A stretch of DNA of 64,000 bases from Helicostylum pulchrum (taxonomy: Eukaryota; Mucoromycota; Mucoromycetes; Mucorales; Mucoraceae): NCBI GenBank assembly GCA_025677825.1, contig JAIXMO010000009.1, forward strand, positions 124,001 through 188,000, written 5' to 3'. Positions 35,427 to 49,739 of this stretch are shown in pieces. Position 1 is the stretch's first letter. Every line of letters begins with the position of its first letter. Position numbers and translations under genes: made by a program. The notes below the pieces were generated by a model. It saw only the letters and a list, made by a program, of their open reading frames with translations, ran no database searches and had not been told where the DNA came from.

Positions 35427-35548
35427 AACGGCAACACAATCAGCAAGAGCCTTTAAAACGGAGCGATAACACATCTTCTGCTAATGCTGAAAAGGGTTTA
35501 AATAGGGAAATTTCCAGATCTCAACAAGTCTATAGAGGTTACGTTTAA
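32749..35548 (+). CDS. TBC-domain Rab GTPase-activating protein, TBC1D13-like
   Basis: Accelerates GTP hydrolysis by Rab GTPases. The N-terminal half fits TBC1D13: ACFHGIPDEPGLRSTAWKVL, LGYLPPDKRMWETCLRDKRL, YYNWVKDLLEDPNEEPPSVD. Then comes the arginine-finger motif IDKDVRRTLPDFAFFQ and the glutamine-finger motif GVGYVQGMNEILAPIYYVF, and later FRWITVLCSQEWDLPDVIRL. Between fingers there is a long Ser/Arg-rich insert (about 33540-33900). The C-terminal about 230 residues after 34840 are Ser-rich with a Gln run (35386-35428). One intron (33165-33234) is GC-AG. About seven exons. Confidence 0.87.
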
Positions 35549-36047
35549 AAAAAAAAGTGTAATATATATAATTCCCGTTTATTATTGTCTTTCTGTGATC
35601 TTTTGTTTATTTATTTTTTGTACGTGTATATAAACAAACGGGTTTCACATATATATTTTCTCGTTCTTCCAAATAGAAAAAAAACTGTATTTAAGTAATG
35701 CGTTATTCAGGGACTCTTTAATGAAAAAAAAATGATTCTTTTTTGTTTGTATTCTTCCGTTGCTTTTTTTTTTTTTGTTTTTTGGGTGGCGAAAAGAATA
35801 CCAGTAGAATAGCAAAAATAAAAAAACAGGGATCGTCCAAGCATATTTAATACCCTCAAGGGGACCCTTCTTTTTTTGTTCTATCTCCTAGATCTCCACG
35901 TTTGTAACAAATCTATGTACTACTTTATTAAATTCATACATACAATATTTTAAAATATGTTTGAAAATGATATAAATACGAGACAGAATTGAGACAGAAA
36001 AAAATAAAATATCAACTATTGCATCTTCCTCTTCTTTAGCATATAAT
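35549..36047. other. Intergenic region, TBC gene to secreted-protein gene
   Basis: About 500 bp with T-rich runs and a possible TATAAATA at 35970-35977, about 75 bp before the next start. No gene is seen. Confidence 0.45.
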
Positions 36048-36618
36048 ATGAAGGTAACAACTCTACTACTTTTTTTTATTTAATTACCTTTTACTAATTA
36101 TCTTTTTGTTATTTTTAGCTTTCTACATTCACCTCTACTGTTGCTGCTGCTGTATTCCTCTTTGCATCCAAGGCAGTTGCTGATGTTGATTTCTTTGATT
36201 ATCCTGCACCTAATGCAATTTACCGCCCTGGAAGAACAGTTCAATTTGTTGTTGATGATATGCCAGATGGTGATGGTGATGATGACAGAGTTTATGCTGA
36301 TTTGTTTACCGATTCTGGAAGGTAAAATTATTTTCTTGATTTTTACTATTGATTTTTTTTTTTTTTTTTTTTTTTGCTCACATATATATTTGGTTTAGAT
36401 TCGTAAAGACTATTCGTTCTTGGAGAGGTGAACATCTTGATGCTGGTGATGAGTTTGCTTTCAGTTGGACTATCGACCGTAACTTGAGAAGTGGTCGTTA
36501 CTTTATTGAAATCTATTCTGAAGACGATGGTGATGATGATGATGTCAGCAGAAGTTTCATCTTTGAAGTTGCTGGATCCAAGAGACCATCTCCTCGTAAG
36601 GGTGGAAAGAAATGGTAG
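36048..36618 (+). CDS. Small secreted protein with Kre9/Knh1-like N-terminal fold
   Basis: Predicted secreted or cell-wall protein of 142 residues. Exon 1 is just ATGAAG, followed by introns at 36054-36118 and 36322-36398. The signal peptide is clear (KLSTFTSTVAAAVFLFASKA, cleavage after VADA-like residues near 23-25). The mature part is a single small beta-type domain: YPAPNAIYRPGRTVQF, a middle DSGRFVKTIRSWRGEHLDAG, and FSWTIDRNLRSGRYFIEIYS. These fit the repeating pattern of Ser-Thr-rich GPI/Knh1-like N-terminal domains, where such proteins bear on beta-glucan assembly. No Ser/Thr stalk or GPI signal follows, and the tail is basic (KRPSPRKGGKKW). Function is inferred only. Confidence 0.65.
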
Positions 36619-36772
36619 AAATATCTTTTCTACTGGCTTATAATTTACGCTCAATTTATTTTTAAATTTTTAATATCATTTTCACATCTCTTTTCATCTA
36701 CATAAAGTCATACTTCATAACAGAAATAAAATATTCTTTTTTTACGAAAAAAAAACTGCTTTTTATTTATGT

Positions 36773-38824
36773 TTAATTTGTACTGGTTGATCTTCTTTTA
36801 CTGGTACTAGTTTCTTCATTTGTAGGTGAAGATGATCTCTTTCTGGAGGTAGAATCATTAGATACGGTCTCACCATTAGGTATAACTTCATCATTTGTTG
36901 TAGTTGTATCTTTTTTTACTTGTTCACTACCACCATTTGGTTTATTACCGGTATCATCTTTGTTCTTTTTACTACTATTATCCTCATCGTGGTATCTTCT
37001 TCTTCTTTCTCTGTTTTTTTTATCGTCGTCATCGTGGTATCTTCTCTTTCTATCATCTGTACGTTCTTTAGTTCTTCTATCATCATCACCGTCTCTATGC
37101 CTTCTATCATCTTCACGGTCTCTAGTCTTTTTATCGTCTTCGCGATCTTTTGGTTTTTTATCCTCTTCTTTTGACTTTCTATCATCTTCCCTCGTCTTTC
37201 TGTCGTCATCACGATCTCTGATCTTTTTATCGTCATCGCGATCTCTATTTTTTTTATCGTCTTCGTGCTCTCTCGTCTTTTTAATATCGTCACGATCTTT
37301 AGTCTTTCTGTCATTGTCTCGGTCTCTGCTCTTTCTATCATCATCACGGTCTCTGCTTTTTTTATCTTCATCGCGATCTCTACTCTTTCTCTCTCTGCTT
37401 CTATCATCTGAGCGTCTCTTTCTGTCATCGTCATGTCTGTCTCTTGTCTTTCTATCGCTACCTCTTTCTCTTCTTTTATCACTGTCATGATCTCTGCTAG
37501 ACTTTTCAGATCTTCTTGATCTTCTATCACTATCGCTCTTTCTATCACTATCACGATGAGACGATTTCTTTTCATCTCTACGATGTCTAGAGCGAGGACT
37601 AGGACTTCTACGACTGCTTTCGCGTCTTCTACTAGGACTGGCGGAAGACCTACGTGATTTCTTGGACCGTGTTGGACTTCTTGAATCACGACGTCGACTA
37701 GACCGTTTCTTTTCGTCCTCTTGACGACGCTTTTTTAAAATAGATTTTAATTTATCCTTTTCATCTTCTTCGGATGGTACTGCGTTTATCGATTGTCCGC
37801 GTTCATCTACAATATCCCATTCTTCTCCCTTTTCAGCCTTTTTAGGGTTTTTGGTATGACGAATACTAGCTAACAATGCTTTGGCTCCTTCATGAGTTGG
37901 GTCCAATTTAAGAACTCGGTCGAGGTGTTGCTCTGCATCTGTTAATTTCCTTTGTTGTACAAGTCTATTTAAAATTAGGGTTTTTTAGTGAGACAAAAAG
38001 GGATTTTTTTTTTTTGTAAATTGCTTACCCTTCTGCTACGTGGAACCAACCATCTGCATATTTAGGGTCCATGTCAAGTGCACGTTTATAAAATTCCATT
38101 GCTTCTTTCACCCTATTTTGTTTAATAAACTTTACACCTTCTGCCACACTGATAACAATAAAAATTAAGGATAATGTAAATAAATATAAAAAGATAGATG
38201 TATATACACTTACGCATCTCTAGCGTAATTTCTGTTTTGAATATCACGTAATTCTAAAAAGCTTTCTAAAGGACCTACGTCTTTACTTTCAATCGCACGA
38301 TCTTTTAAAACAACGTCCAAATTTTCAATGTGTAATAAACTTTGCTGACGAAACGCCTTTGAGTTTACGTTAAATAAGCTCGCTAATTTAAGCCACTGAT
38401 GTGGATTCATCAACATGGCATCGTCATGAATATTTGCTAACCAAGCGTTTTGTTCATTATGAGATAAAGTAGATAATTTCTCAAATAAAAAATCATGTGC
38501 TGGTGGTGGTGGTGGTGATGGCGGTGTTGATGTTGTGGTAGAGATGGGTGTAGGATCTATTGAATTGTTTTCCTTTTCTTTTCGGGCTTTACGATCTGCT
38601 TTACGGCGGTTGAGGTCACTGGTGGCATCATGTCGAAGCTTGACCATGGACGATTGTAACGCGTTCTTGGAAATAAAGTGGTCGATACGGTTTTCAAACG
38701 CATGGGCACTTTCTAAGCCATCAAGCACGACATGTGGCGATATAGGTTGCTGTTGTGTGGATTTTCTATAAAAGTAATGTCTGGAAGGAGGCGTTTTTAC
38801 CTGCGTACTGGTGTCTAAATCCAT
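36773..38824 (-). CDS. TTC14-like TPR protein with long charged RS/RD tail
   Basis: Start ATG at 38824 (MDLDTSTQVKTPPSRHYFYR). After about 200 less conserved residues come tetratricopeptide repeats split over small exons: NRNYARDA|VAEGVKFIKQNRVKEAM, then EFYKRALDMDPKYADGWFHV, then LDRVLKLDPTHEGAKALLAS. This order resembles TTC14. The C-terminal about 350 residues are an extreme charged repeat of DRDDDRKSRDR-type units with RS dipeptides and SRSPTRSKKSRRSS. They suggest an RNA-processing or speckle protein. The S1 domain that vertebrate TTC14 carries was not recognised. Its stop codon lies 155 bp from the convergent secreted-protein gene. Confidence 0.72.
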
Positions 38825-38998
38825 AGTTGTGTGTGCGTGTTTTTTGTTTCTTTTTTTTTTACAAGTAAACAAAAAGTAAAAAGAGCGAAGAAAAGAAGAA
38901 AAAAAATTATAGAAAATACATGGTCCTTTTTTTTAACTTGGTTTAAACAGTTTTTTATTGGTCAGAAAATAAGATTTTTATTGGTTTTGATCAAAAGT

Positions 38999-40604
38999 TC
39001 AAGTAACTGTGGTGGTATCACTAAGTGTGGATTCAGAGGATATATTGGCTCTACTGGCGAATACCAAAATCCACTTCATATTTGTCAGCATGTATTTAAG
39101 CGCTTTTGTCCATAATTCATCTTGATTGAATTGAATGCGTATACATAATTCTCCAATTTTATCCTTATTAATACGGTAAGGCAATCTTAAACTTTTATCT
39201 CTTTCCTCGGCATAATCTGTCAATTGTTGTAGACAGTTTAACACTGCCACCATAGCTTGATCGAACTTGCGGTTTAAAAAGAATATTTTGTTGATGCCAA
39301 AGTCACCTGATCCATACCTGTATACATAACAAAAACATTAGAATAGGTTGATTCATATGAGTATATATACATATATATATTACTTACAAGTCATAGGAAA
39401 CAACACTATCGCCATCTATTTTTTCAACGCGAGAAAAAGAACCCATTGGAACCAGTCTATACTTTTCAAATTGGAATTTTAATTTACTGGCTACGGTATA
39501 TAACAATAAGAGAGTTTGACCCCAAGCAGCATTTATTTCACTCCAGTCGACTTGATGCGGACCTAATCTTCCTAACCTAAACCCATTGATAGTGCCAAAC
39601 GGACCATCATGAGATATGCAGAATGCATCATTATAAACCACCGTCTTTTGAAGTCTCTCGTACTGCTTAACATCATGATCATATTTCAAATTAATAGCGT
39701 CTCTTTCATTTTGAAAGTTTTGAAGATTTAGTTGATATTCGTTGCTTTTTTCCCAAAAGTCTTCTTCTTGTTTATCCAAGTCTTTCATTTCTTCTTCCAG
39801 CGCCTTCATTTCCATATCTAAACTTTCTTCTTGTTGCTGTAAGCTAGATAGTTCGTCACCGGCGTCTATTTCTGCTAATTTTAACTAGTATTCTTATCAA
39901 TATCTTATATACGCACACACATACTATATCTGTATATATACCTCTTCTACTTGGTTTGAAAGCTCTTCTTCTTCCTCTTTTGTAACTCGACTATCTTTAA
40001 CCTTCTTCATAAAATCAATATAACTATCGCGTTCTCTTCCTACATCGTTCATTTGTTTCTCTAAACATTCCAACAACATATCTGTACACTCTTGACAAAT
40101 GGGATGATCTACACTTGATTTAGAAGACATGATATCAAATACACGATTAGCCACTCTTAATCTATGCGAAAGTGTATTGTTTCTAGACCAATTAGGATCG
40201 TCTTCTACGGAAGTTGTAGTGGAGACGGGATTGATAGCTTGTAAAGGTTGTGTTGATTTCAAGACAACAAATGAATCAGAAGTTCCAGCAGGATACTGTA
40301 CATTAGGTGCTTTAATACCAATCAACTTGCTGTTAATAGATTTAGGAGGACGTTGTGTGGCATTTAAAGCTCTTTGTTCATGAACTTCTTTTTCATATTG
40401 TTCTTCTGATAACAAAGGACCTGTAGGATAACTTTTTGGTTAAAAAAAAAGTATTCTTCTTTTTTAGTCTTTTAAAGGGAAGGGGGTTTTTATTTTTTGT
40501 TTTTTTTTGTTACCAATAAGCATGTCGGCAGAAGCTTGGTCTATGTTTGTTAAAGAATCGTCTAACCGTAGTGGTTGTCGGCATCGTTGACAAGTGAAGG
40601 ACAT
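38999..40604 (-). CDS. ATG6: Beclin-1 / Atg6 (Vps30)
   Basis: Regulatory subunit of the class III PI3-kinase complexes for autophagy and vacuolar sorting. Exon 1 gives MSFTCQRCRQPLRLDDSLTN, the conserved CxxC start. Later residues include the VANRVFDIMSSKSSVDHPIC...CTDMLLECLEKQM segment, a long coiled coil (EMKALEEEMKDLDKQEEDFW) and the evolutionarily conserved domain VVYNDAFCISHDGPFGTING, FRLGRLGPHQVDWSEINAAW, GQTLLLLYTVASKL. It ends with the WTKALKYMLTNMKWILVFAS block. About 480 residues, five exons, no break. Confidence 0.95.
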
Positions 40605-41445
40605 TATAATGTTTTATTTTTACTGTAGTTGCAAAAACAATAAAAAAGGATAAAAAGGGTTTCGTTGCATTTTTTTTTTATTTTACTTTTTTTTTAGGAT
40701 AAATGAATATCCATATTTATTTGCTATTACCGCAATTGTGTACATGTTTATATACTAACTAGTTGTATCATTTAATCTTAACAGCATTAAAATAATAGAT
40801 ACTGATATCGTATTCCTTTATGCTTTATTATTTTGTCAGATAAGAAAAATGCATACTTATTTCGTACGCTTGATTTTATTTATTTGCATAATATTCGTAG
40901 TAAAGAAAAAAAAGAGAGGGGTAAAGTGGATTTCACTAACAAATGTGGGATTACTATGTTAAAAATTATAAGCAATAAAGGTAAAGATGCAAAATCCGAT
41001 TTACTAACTGCAAAGAAATATGCAAAAGTCAATTGATTAGAAGGGTTCAATTTGCGCGGCCGATTAAAAAAGTATGGTCTGTTTCTTTTCACATACCTTT
41101 AAGGATGACAATTATTCCAAGAAGAACCGTATCAGTTTGTATAAACATAAATGAAAGTGAAGAAAAAAAATAGGGAGAAGTCACTTTTATGCACTCATGT
41201 GATCTATTTACTAATCATGGCGTAATTATGTATACTCGATAAAAAAAAATACTCGTGTACAAATATGTACATGCAGTTTAAATTTTTTACGGGCGCGAAC
41301 AACTTTTTTACATCTAGTTCAGAAGTGCCAATAAAACTTCTTTGCATTAACACTGTTTTCTTTTGAACCAATAAAAATTGATCTTTTCAAAAAGAAATTC
41401 TATTTCTTTTTTTTTTCTTAAACTTTTTTACTACAATATCTACAA
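40605..41445. other. Intergenic region with repeat relic
   Basis: No gene. A short lysine-rich open frame at 40833-41036 and its reverse shadow are unconvincing. A partial reverse copy of the dispersed module lies at 41105-41240. The last 60 bases before 41446 are T-rich and probably form the leader of the next gene. Confidence 0.45.
41105..41240 (-). repeat. Dispersed 5'-gene module, copy 4 (partial)
   Basis: On the minus strand, 41210-41197 reads TAAATAGATCACAT, the promoter-like core of copies 1 and 2. 41155-41111 matches the second-exon block of copy 3 (ACAAACTGATACGGTTCTTC here against ACAAACGGGTATAGTTCTTC). The middle is diverged or deleted. Confidence 0.45.
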
Positions 41446-42552
41446 ATGGCCAGTCAAAGAAACAACATTACTTTATTTGAAGTTCAAATGTTACTCCAAA
41501 GAACTATTATGAACGAATCGCAAAGTATTTTAGGAAAGCTGGATAATCTTGGTGCGACAATCAATGATTTGAGAGAAGAAGCAATAGCCGTGAAAGAGGA
41601 AAATATGTCTTTGAAAGAGGAACTGTCTTCTTTAAAAAATAAAATTAATATGATCTATTCTTCCGTAGGAAATGACCTATCTGTGTCTAGCCCACGCTTT
41701 ACGGGTGAAGCTACTGGTAGTGTCGAATAGAACGGTTTGTTTTCGGACAACTTGTACCCGTTAAGGAGTATTACTAAGGAAACTTTGAAGGCCCCCGCTC
41801 ATTTTGTTTAGGAGGCTTATTACAAGCTCGCTGAAAGGGTTATTGGAAGGTCAATGACAAAAGAAGAATTTGACGGTTGCTGCGAAGATAATGTGAACAT
41901 TGGTGTACTCAACCCTGTCATGTACACTATTAAAAAGAGGTACGACTTGTTAAAAAAAACCTATTAACTTTGCCAAGCTACCATCCGATGCACGAGAGGA
42001 AGCCGAGCTTCTGTTAGAAGAGAAAGCTGCGCCATTTTTACCTCTTGCTGCGTGCACAGGCCGTTGGGGAGAAAAATGCTGTTGATGAGAATGTGGCACC
42101 GTACCTTTCAATATTATATTGAAGAAGAAGAAGAAGGGGAATACAGAGTCGCTGCTCAAATTATACTGCGACAAGAAGAACAAGAAGAACAAGAACAAGA
42201 AGAAGAAGATGCGCATAAAGAAGAAGATGTGCACAAAGAAAGAGATGCGCACAAGGAAGAAGATACTGATCCGTTTGAAGAGTAAAATAATATCGTCCAA
42301 ATATATACATTTTATCTCCATTTCTTTCAAATTACTGACGTTTTATATATAGGGACTTCTATCAAATATCGTTGCTCTCTTGTTGGATCCTAGTCTAGAA
42401 AACCCTATTGTTGAAGGTCCACTACTTGAATGCGCTGAAGGTATGTCATATTAACTATATATTTTTTTAAAAAAAAACTTGACTGTACTAACCCTTAATA
42501 TGTGTACTAGGTGAAGCTGCCACTAAAGCAATTCAAAGAAAGAGAGGATGAC
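41446..42552 (+). pseudogene. Coiled-coil gene interrupted by in-frame TAG codons
   Basis: A 94-codon opening (MASQRNNITLFEVQMLLQRT; coiled coil AVKEENMSLKEELSSLKNKI) ends at TAG 41728-41730. The same frame continues with coding character (NGLFSDNLYPLRSITKETLK) to a second TAG at 41809-41811. It then gives EAYYKLAERVIGRSMTKEEF and VLNPVMYTIKKRYDLLKK before TAA. Further segments in other frames look coding (KLPSDAREEAELLLEEKAAP; an acidic DAHKEED repeat to 42284), then two exon-like pieces with normal splice sites end IQRKRG at about 42552. The family is not recognised. The 5' part alone could still be a small expressed protein, but the whole looks like a decayed gene. Confidence 0.5.
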
Positions 42553-44500
42553 CCTCGACCAAGAAGAAGACTACAGGTATACAAATGTAAAGACTAATAA
42601 CAATTGTAGATTTAGTAGACTAACAGTCAGTACATTATTATTAGAAGCCAACCAGTGGAAGTAAAAAAATAAAGATTAGAAGAACCTAAGAGATGGTAAG
42701 TGTATTGTTGAAAGAGGGACTTTTACTATTTAGTTATATTTCTAATGTAAAGCATCGCATTAAATAGACGATTATAAAGCAAGGCAGGAGTAATGAAGTT
42801 AAGTATGTCTGAGATATTATTGTGAATTTCTATATCATTTTATTTAAATAAATATTATATGTAAAATAAAATAATCATTTGTATAATAAAATAAACATAA
42901 TGTAAAGAATATAAGTAATAAAAGATTTAAAAGTGAGTGTATAAGCAAATGAAAAAATGAGAAAGCATGCTGCTGGACCTTTCAGAATAAATGTATACAG
43001 TTGTAAAATTCTTGAATTTTTTTTTTCAACTTTTTTATGTTTTCAACTTTTTTCACTTGAATGCAGCGACTTTTTTACATTTTAAAAAAATTAAAATCTC
43101 AGCCAAAATTTCCCGTTATGTTTATTATTTGAAACCTCCCTTTGAGAAAATAAAAACCGCCAATTCACCACCCCTTTTTATTTAAGAACTTGGCGTTGGT
43201 AAATAATTGTACTGTATCACACGTTTTAGGCCTCCCGAGCATCTAGGTAGACAATAAGATTATTTATAGCACAAGGTTATACATTTTTAAAGTACTATGA
43301 GTGACATTACGGCTAAAAAAAAAAGTAATCGATACAGGTCCCACGTGCGATCCCATCTCCTTTTTTTTTTTGTCACTTGCGATATTCGGTGGCATGTCTT
43401 TTTTTTATCTTTTTTTTTAGGTATAAAACATAATTGAGCGAGTCAATGGGCAAGGTAAATATGCGCTGTTTAATTGAGGCATTTTTTTTAATGCATCGAG
43501 ATTAGAGTAATACCAATTTTAATAAAAGTAAAAAAGAAACGTGAACCGATAATTGCTTTTTTTTGAAAAAAAAAGTACGGAATAGTACCATCTGGAACAG
43601 TCTTTTTTTTATCAATTAAAGGTTAGTACCTTTTACAGCAAGTGAAATAGGTTTTTATGATTTCGGTTAGTTTTTCGCTTGAGGGGGAGGGGTTATATTA
43701 TTTTTAAGTGTGACATATTAAAGGGGTATTTACCTTTTTTTTTTAGATCTTAGAAATATTTATACTTTGGTAATCTGCTCAATATGCCAAATACTTTGAC
43801 AAACAAACAAAAAAATATTCTGCAATGTGGCACACAAAAAGATTATCAAAGTACCACCAAAGAAGAAATTCGTACTTGGCAGTCTTTCAATTACGCAAGT
43901 TCTACATATTAAATGCTGCACTCGGTAAATTAAGGTAAATATTAAACCGGGATCAATACTTATTTGTACATGCATGTACGATTAGAAATAAAAAACAGGT
44001 ATTTTTTATTTTTATAACAAAAAAAAAAGAGTGCATGTTATGGAATCATTTGATTCAAAATGTATTAGGTATAGCTTATCTCTCTATATTTACGTGTACA
44101 CAAAAGAGTGCAATTATTCTACCTACTATTAGAATGGAGAGGCACATTTAAGGTTGAATCATGAGCTTTTTTTTTATGCTGATCTTTTTTTTTTTTTTGG
44201 AGGAGTATTGTTACCAACTTAATGATACAGATTAAAAAAAATACTTTACATGACTTGCAATTGCACTTGTTGATACGAGAAATACATGTAGATCAGGTTG
44301 AATCGAGTTAACGCAGGTCAATACACGTGGTTTGCATAACAGATCAAAAGGATGAACTGAACACACCCTATTATTCTTCTTTTATTATTATTGACTTTCC
44401 GACGCGAAAAAAAACTTTTTTTTTTTTGTATTTTACCAGTGTCAATTGTATTTCACGTTCTCTCTCTTTTTACACATATATTTATTATACACGGTTAGAG
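42553..44500. other. Intergenic region without recognised content
   Basis: About 1.95 kb, AT-rich, with scattered T/A tract junctions (for example 43557-43575) and a CCCACGTGCG site at about 43339-43348. Open frames here are short and unconvincing. A T-rich stretch and a CTCTCTC tract (44460-44467) precede the next start. Confidence 0.45.
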
Positions 44501-45363
44501 ATGAAGTCACTGTTGACAGAAACGTCAAGTTCGCCCTTGATAGCAGCACTTTATGGACATTTAGAAGCAACGATTCATTTAGTTCAAGTAGCAGTTAAAC
44601 TTGAATGGACCATCTTTTCTCGGTTATTGAGTAGTTTAGTGATTGTTACTTTTAGTTATATTTTTTATATTTTGATTACGTTACGCCATGGCCGTCATCC
44701 TTTAATGATTTGGGAAAAGTTGGGAAAGCCTGTAGTGAAAATTTTCAGACCCTGGACATTTGCACGGTTATTAAATAATAGTGACCCTTATGCTAGTTCA
44801 ATTGGTAAATATTTATCTATTACATGTATACATATCTTTTTTTTTTGCTTACATTATAATGTGTCATAGATATGCGAGTATCAACATTTTCACGAGGATT
44901 TTGTACAGCTATTATGCGGGATCAACATAGTACTCATGATACACAAAAAGGGTATATCATCGTGTTTTGAATTAATTTCATGGTAACTAAAAATTTTAAG
45001 GTTTTTATAGTATCCATGCAACAGCCTTAGCAACATTCGCAGAGACAACAGGAGGATTAGCGTTACTAAGCAACTTGAAGAATAAGGATAGAGCGATATT
45101 GGTGTCTATCAAGATGGAGGTAAATAAATAAATATAACACTGTTTGTTTTTCTTTTTTGAAAGATTTATATAAAAAGGTAAAAAATAAATAGTACAAAAA
45201 GAAGGCACGCGGACTGTTGACTGCTAGTTCGGATTACACACTCCCGAGTGATTTAGAAGAAGGTGGACATGAAATTAAAACTGAAGTCGTGGTTAAGGAT
45301 CGTATGTTGGATACAGTTGCAATAGCTTATCTTTTATGGAGAGTTGAAACAAAAGAAGCATAA
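44501..45363 (+). CDS. DUF4442 hotdog-fold (thioesterase-like) protein with N-terminal membrane segment
   Basis: Spliced product of about 215 residues. The N-terminus MKSLLTETSSSPLIAALYGH is followed by a hydrophobic helix (SRLLSSLVIVTFSYIFYILI), so it is probably membrane-anchored. Then comes the DUF4442 pattern: PYASSIDMRVSTFSRGFCTA, SIHATALATFAETTGGLALL, and KKKARGLLTASSDYTL. The HATALATFAE helix with His is typical of hotdog thioesterases. Exons join at TCAATTG|GTAAAT, AAAAAGG|GTATAT and ATGGAG|GTAAAT. The ATG at 44501 is preferred over the upstream in-frame 44327 because the sequence before it looks like T-rich leader. Substrate unknown. Confidence 0.72.
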
Positions 45364-45605
45364 ATAAAATAATAATAAAAAAACTCTTTTTTTTGCTGCT
45401 GCAATTTAATGTGTTTTTGTGCTTTAAAAAAAAAGTGAAACATTGCCAATAATGGCGTGGAGTTAAAATAATTCTCCCCTTGATTCACCCCCTCTTTTTT
45501 TTTTTTCTTTTTTTTATAATTTTTTTTTCCCTTTTTTTTTCTTTCTCCTTTTTTCTTTTTTATACCTGGATTCTTTCTTTAAAAAAGAGAAAAAAGGATT
45601 GCTTA

Positions 45606-47085
45606 ATGGCTGAAAATAACAACTTATTTCAGTTGGCGCAAGTTGTTACAGAACTTCCTATGCATCAACAACCGTCTTCACCAATGCCTAATTCACGTTC
45701 AAACGAAAGTCATCATCCGTTGGTAGCTAGAAAGGTAAGCATAAAAAATATCAACTCAGCATAGCAGTAAGTTTTATTTTTATATAAAATATCTATTCTA
45801 TATACTAGAATGCATGTATTGTTTGTGCAGTTTGTTTTACTTGTTCCGGTGTAAGTTTATATAATAATAATAACAACAATAATAACAAATAATAATAATA
45901 ATACCTTTTTTTTTTTTTCTTTTTTCTTCTTTTTTTTTTTTTAAGTATTACGGCGTCAATTGCCAATGCTTGGAAACTCAACCGCGTCGAGGTAAAAACT
46001 TACCTGAGGGAGGGCTTGATTCAAGGGCGAAAAAGCTATCACCACAAGATAGAGATGATTATGAATTCACATTAAAGTGGTTAGATGAATTTACGCATAG
46101 TATTTATAGAGATAGAGAACAAAATATAATTGGATTAACGGATTTACAAGAAGTATCACTTTGTAAAGCACATTCAAGTACATTATACCGTGCAAAGAAA
46201 AGGCACCAAAGAAACTTGAATCAAGCTCCGCCTTCACCTGCTGATTCAAATAGTACAATGATGGAAGAACAAAGAGACACTTACCCAGTACTTCCTCAAC
46301 CTCATTTTAATCATTATCCACAAGTAGGTGGTGGTGCACTCAGTGCTAAAGTACGCGAAATATCGTATCAACAACAAAATTATCCTACCGAATCACCTGA
46401 TTTTTCAATGATGACTACATCTACTTCAGTTAAAAGAAAAAGAACAGCAGTAAAGTTAGAAAAACCAATGTCAAGTGCGTCTACACCATTATATGGTAGT
46501 AGTATGACACCATTATTATTAACTCATCACCACCAACAACAGCAGCAGCAACAACAACAACAACAGCAACAAAACATACAGCAGCAACATCATCATCAAT
46601 TACAACCGCCACCACCTCCAACACCGCATCATCCTACCAATAGTTTTTCATCACAATTACCTCCACTTCATTTACGTACTCCATCATTATCATCATTATC
46701 TTCTACTTTACAACATCAATTACATGTAACGCCCAATACATTTAATTCGCAAAGAACTCAATCATATCAACATCATAAAGTTATAGAAACAGTTTCATTA
46801 AAAAGTTCACCAAACATTAAAATTGAAAATATGGAACCAATATATTATATAAGAAATTTAGCCATCACTGATTCATATACGTTTAGAGATTTATTGTCTG
46901 AAATCGATTTTGCAGGTCCTCCACCACCTGGTAAAAGAGTGGTCATATCTGATGTCAAAAGAGAAAGAATCTTTCCTTTAGGACAAGCAATAAGAAGTGT
47001 CATTAGGTATCCAACTGATACTCATGTTGAATTTTATTTAGGTCTTTCTGAAAAAGCTTCAATTGACTGGAGCAATTATAAATAA
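45606..47085 (+). CDS. Unrecognised Cys-cluster and Gln/His-rich putative regulator
   Basis: Spliced from three exons (donors AGAAAG|GTAAGC and TCCGGT|GTAAGT), giving about 430 residues. After a 47-residue lead lies a compact cysteine cluster, CIVCAVCFTCSGYYGVNCQC, with spacing C-x2-C-x2-C-x2-C-x6-C-x-C and partly created by splicing. It could bind zinc. Next is a charged helical block (DDYEFTLKWLDEFTHSIYRD; SLCKAHSSTLYRAKKRHQRN), then a Gln/His/Pro-rich middle (46535-46640) and a conserved-looking C-terminal domain (IYYIRNLAITDSYTFRDLLS; GKRVVISDVKRERIFPLGQA). The composition suggests a nuclear regulator. I do not recognise the family and give no function. Confidence 0.6.
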
Positions 47086-47417
47086 CCCTTCCTCCTCTTC
47101 CTCCCCTTTTTTTTTCTCTTTATACCAGTTTTTTTTTTCTTTTTCTTTCTTCTTACCTAGTCTTTATATATATATATATACTTGTATATGAAATATCCCT
47201 CTTTTTTTTTTCTTTCTCTTTAGTACACACACACACACACACACAAAACCCTCCTCGATTTTTGAAAAATAAAAAATAAATAGTTCTTATTTAAGCCAAT
47301 CACTTTTTTACTAATGACGTCTTCTTCAACGGCTCTTTTTGCACAAATATTTTTAATATTTTTTTGTTTTTGTTTGCTCTTCTTTAAAAAAAACTAATCT
47401 TAAAATCAAAACAAGAA
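47086..47417. other. Intergenic region with pyrimidine tracts and (CA)n
   Basis: About 330 bp, starting with long CT/T tracts, then a short TA repeat (47168-47180) and a (CA)n run of about 20 bases (47225-47245). No gene is seen. It includes the Prp4 kinase leader. Confidence 0.5.
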
Positions 47418-49693
<2,276 letters not shown>

Positions 49694-49739
49694 TAATAAA
49701 ATAATAAACGTTTATTTATTTGCTTTTAAAAAACAACTT

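Noticed and set aside
36920..37490. Plus-strand open frames rich in Ser/Leu/Val opposite the RS/RD tail
   Set aside because: Shadow of the repetitive charged tail of the TTC14-like minus-strand gene; composition is simply the complement of Arg/Asp codons.
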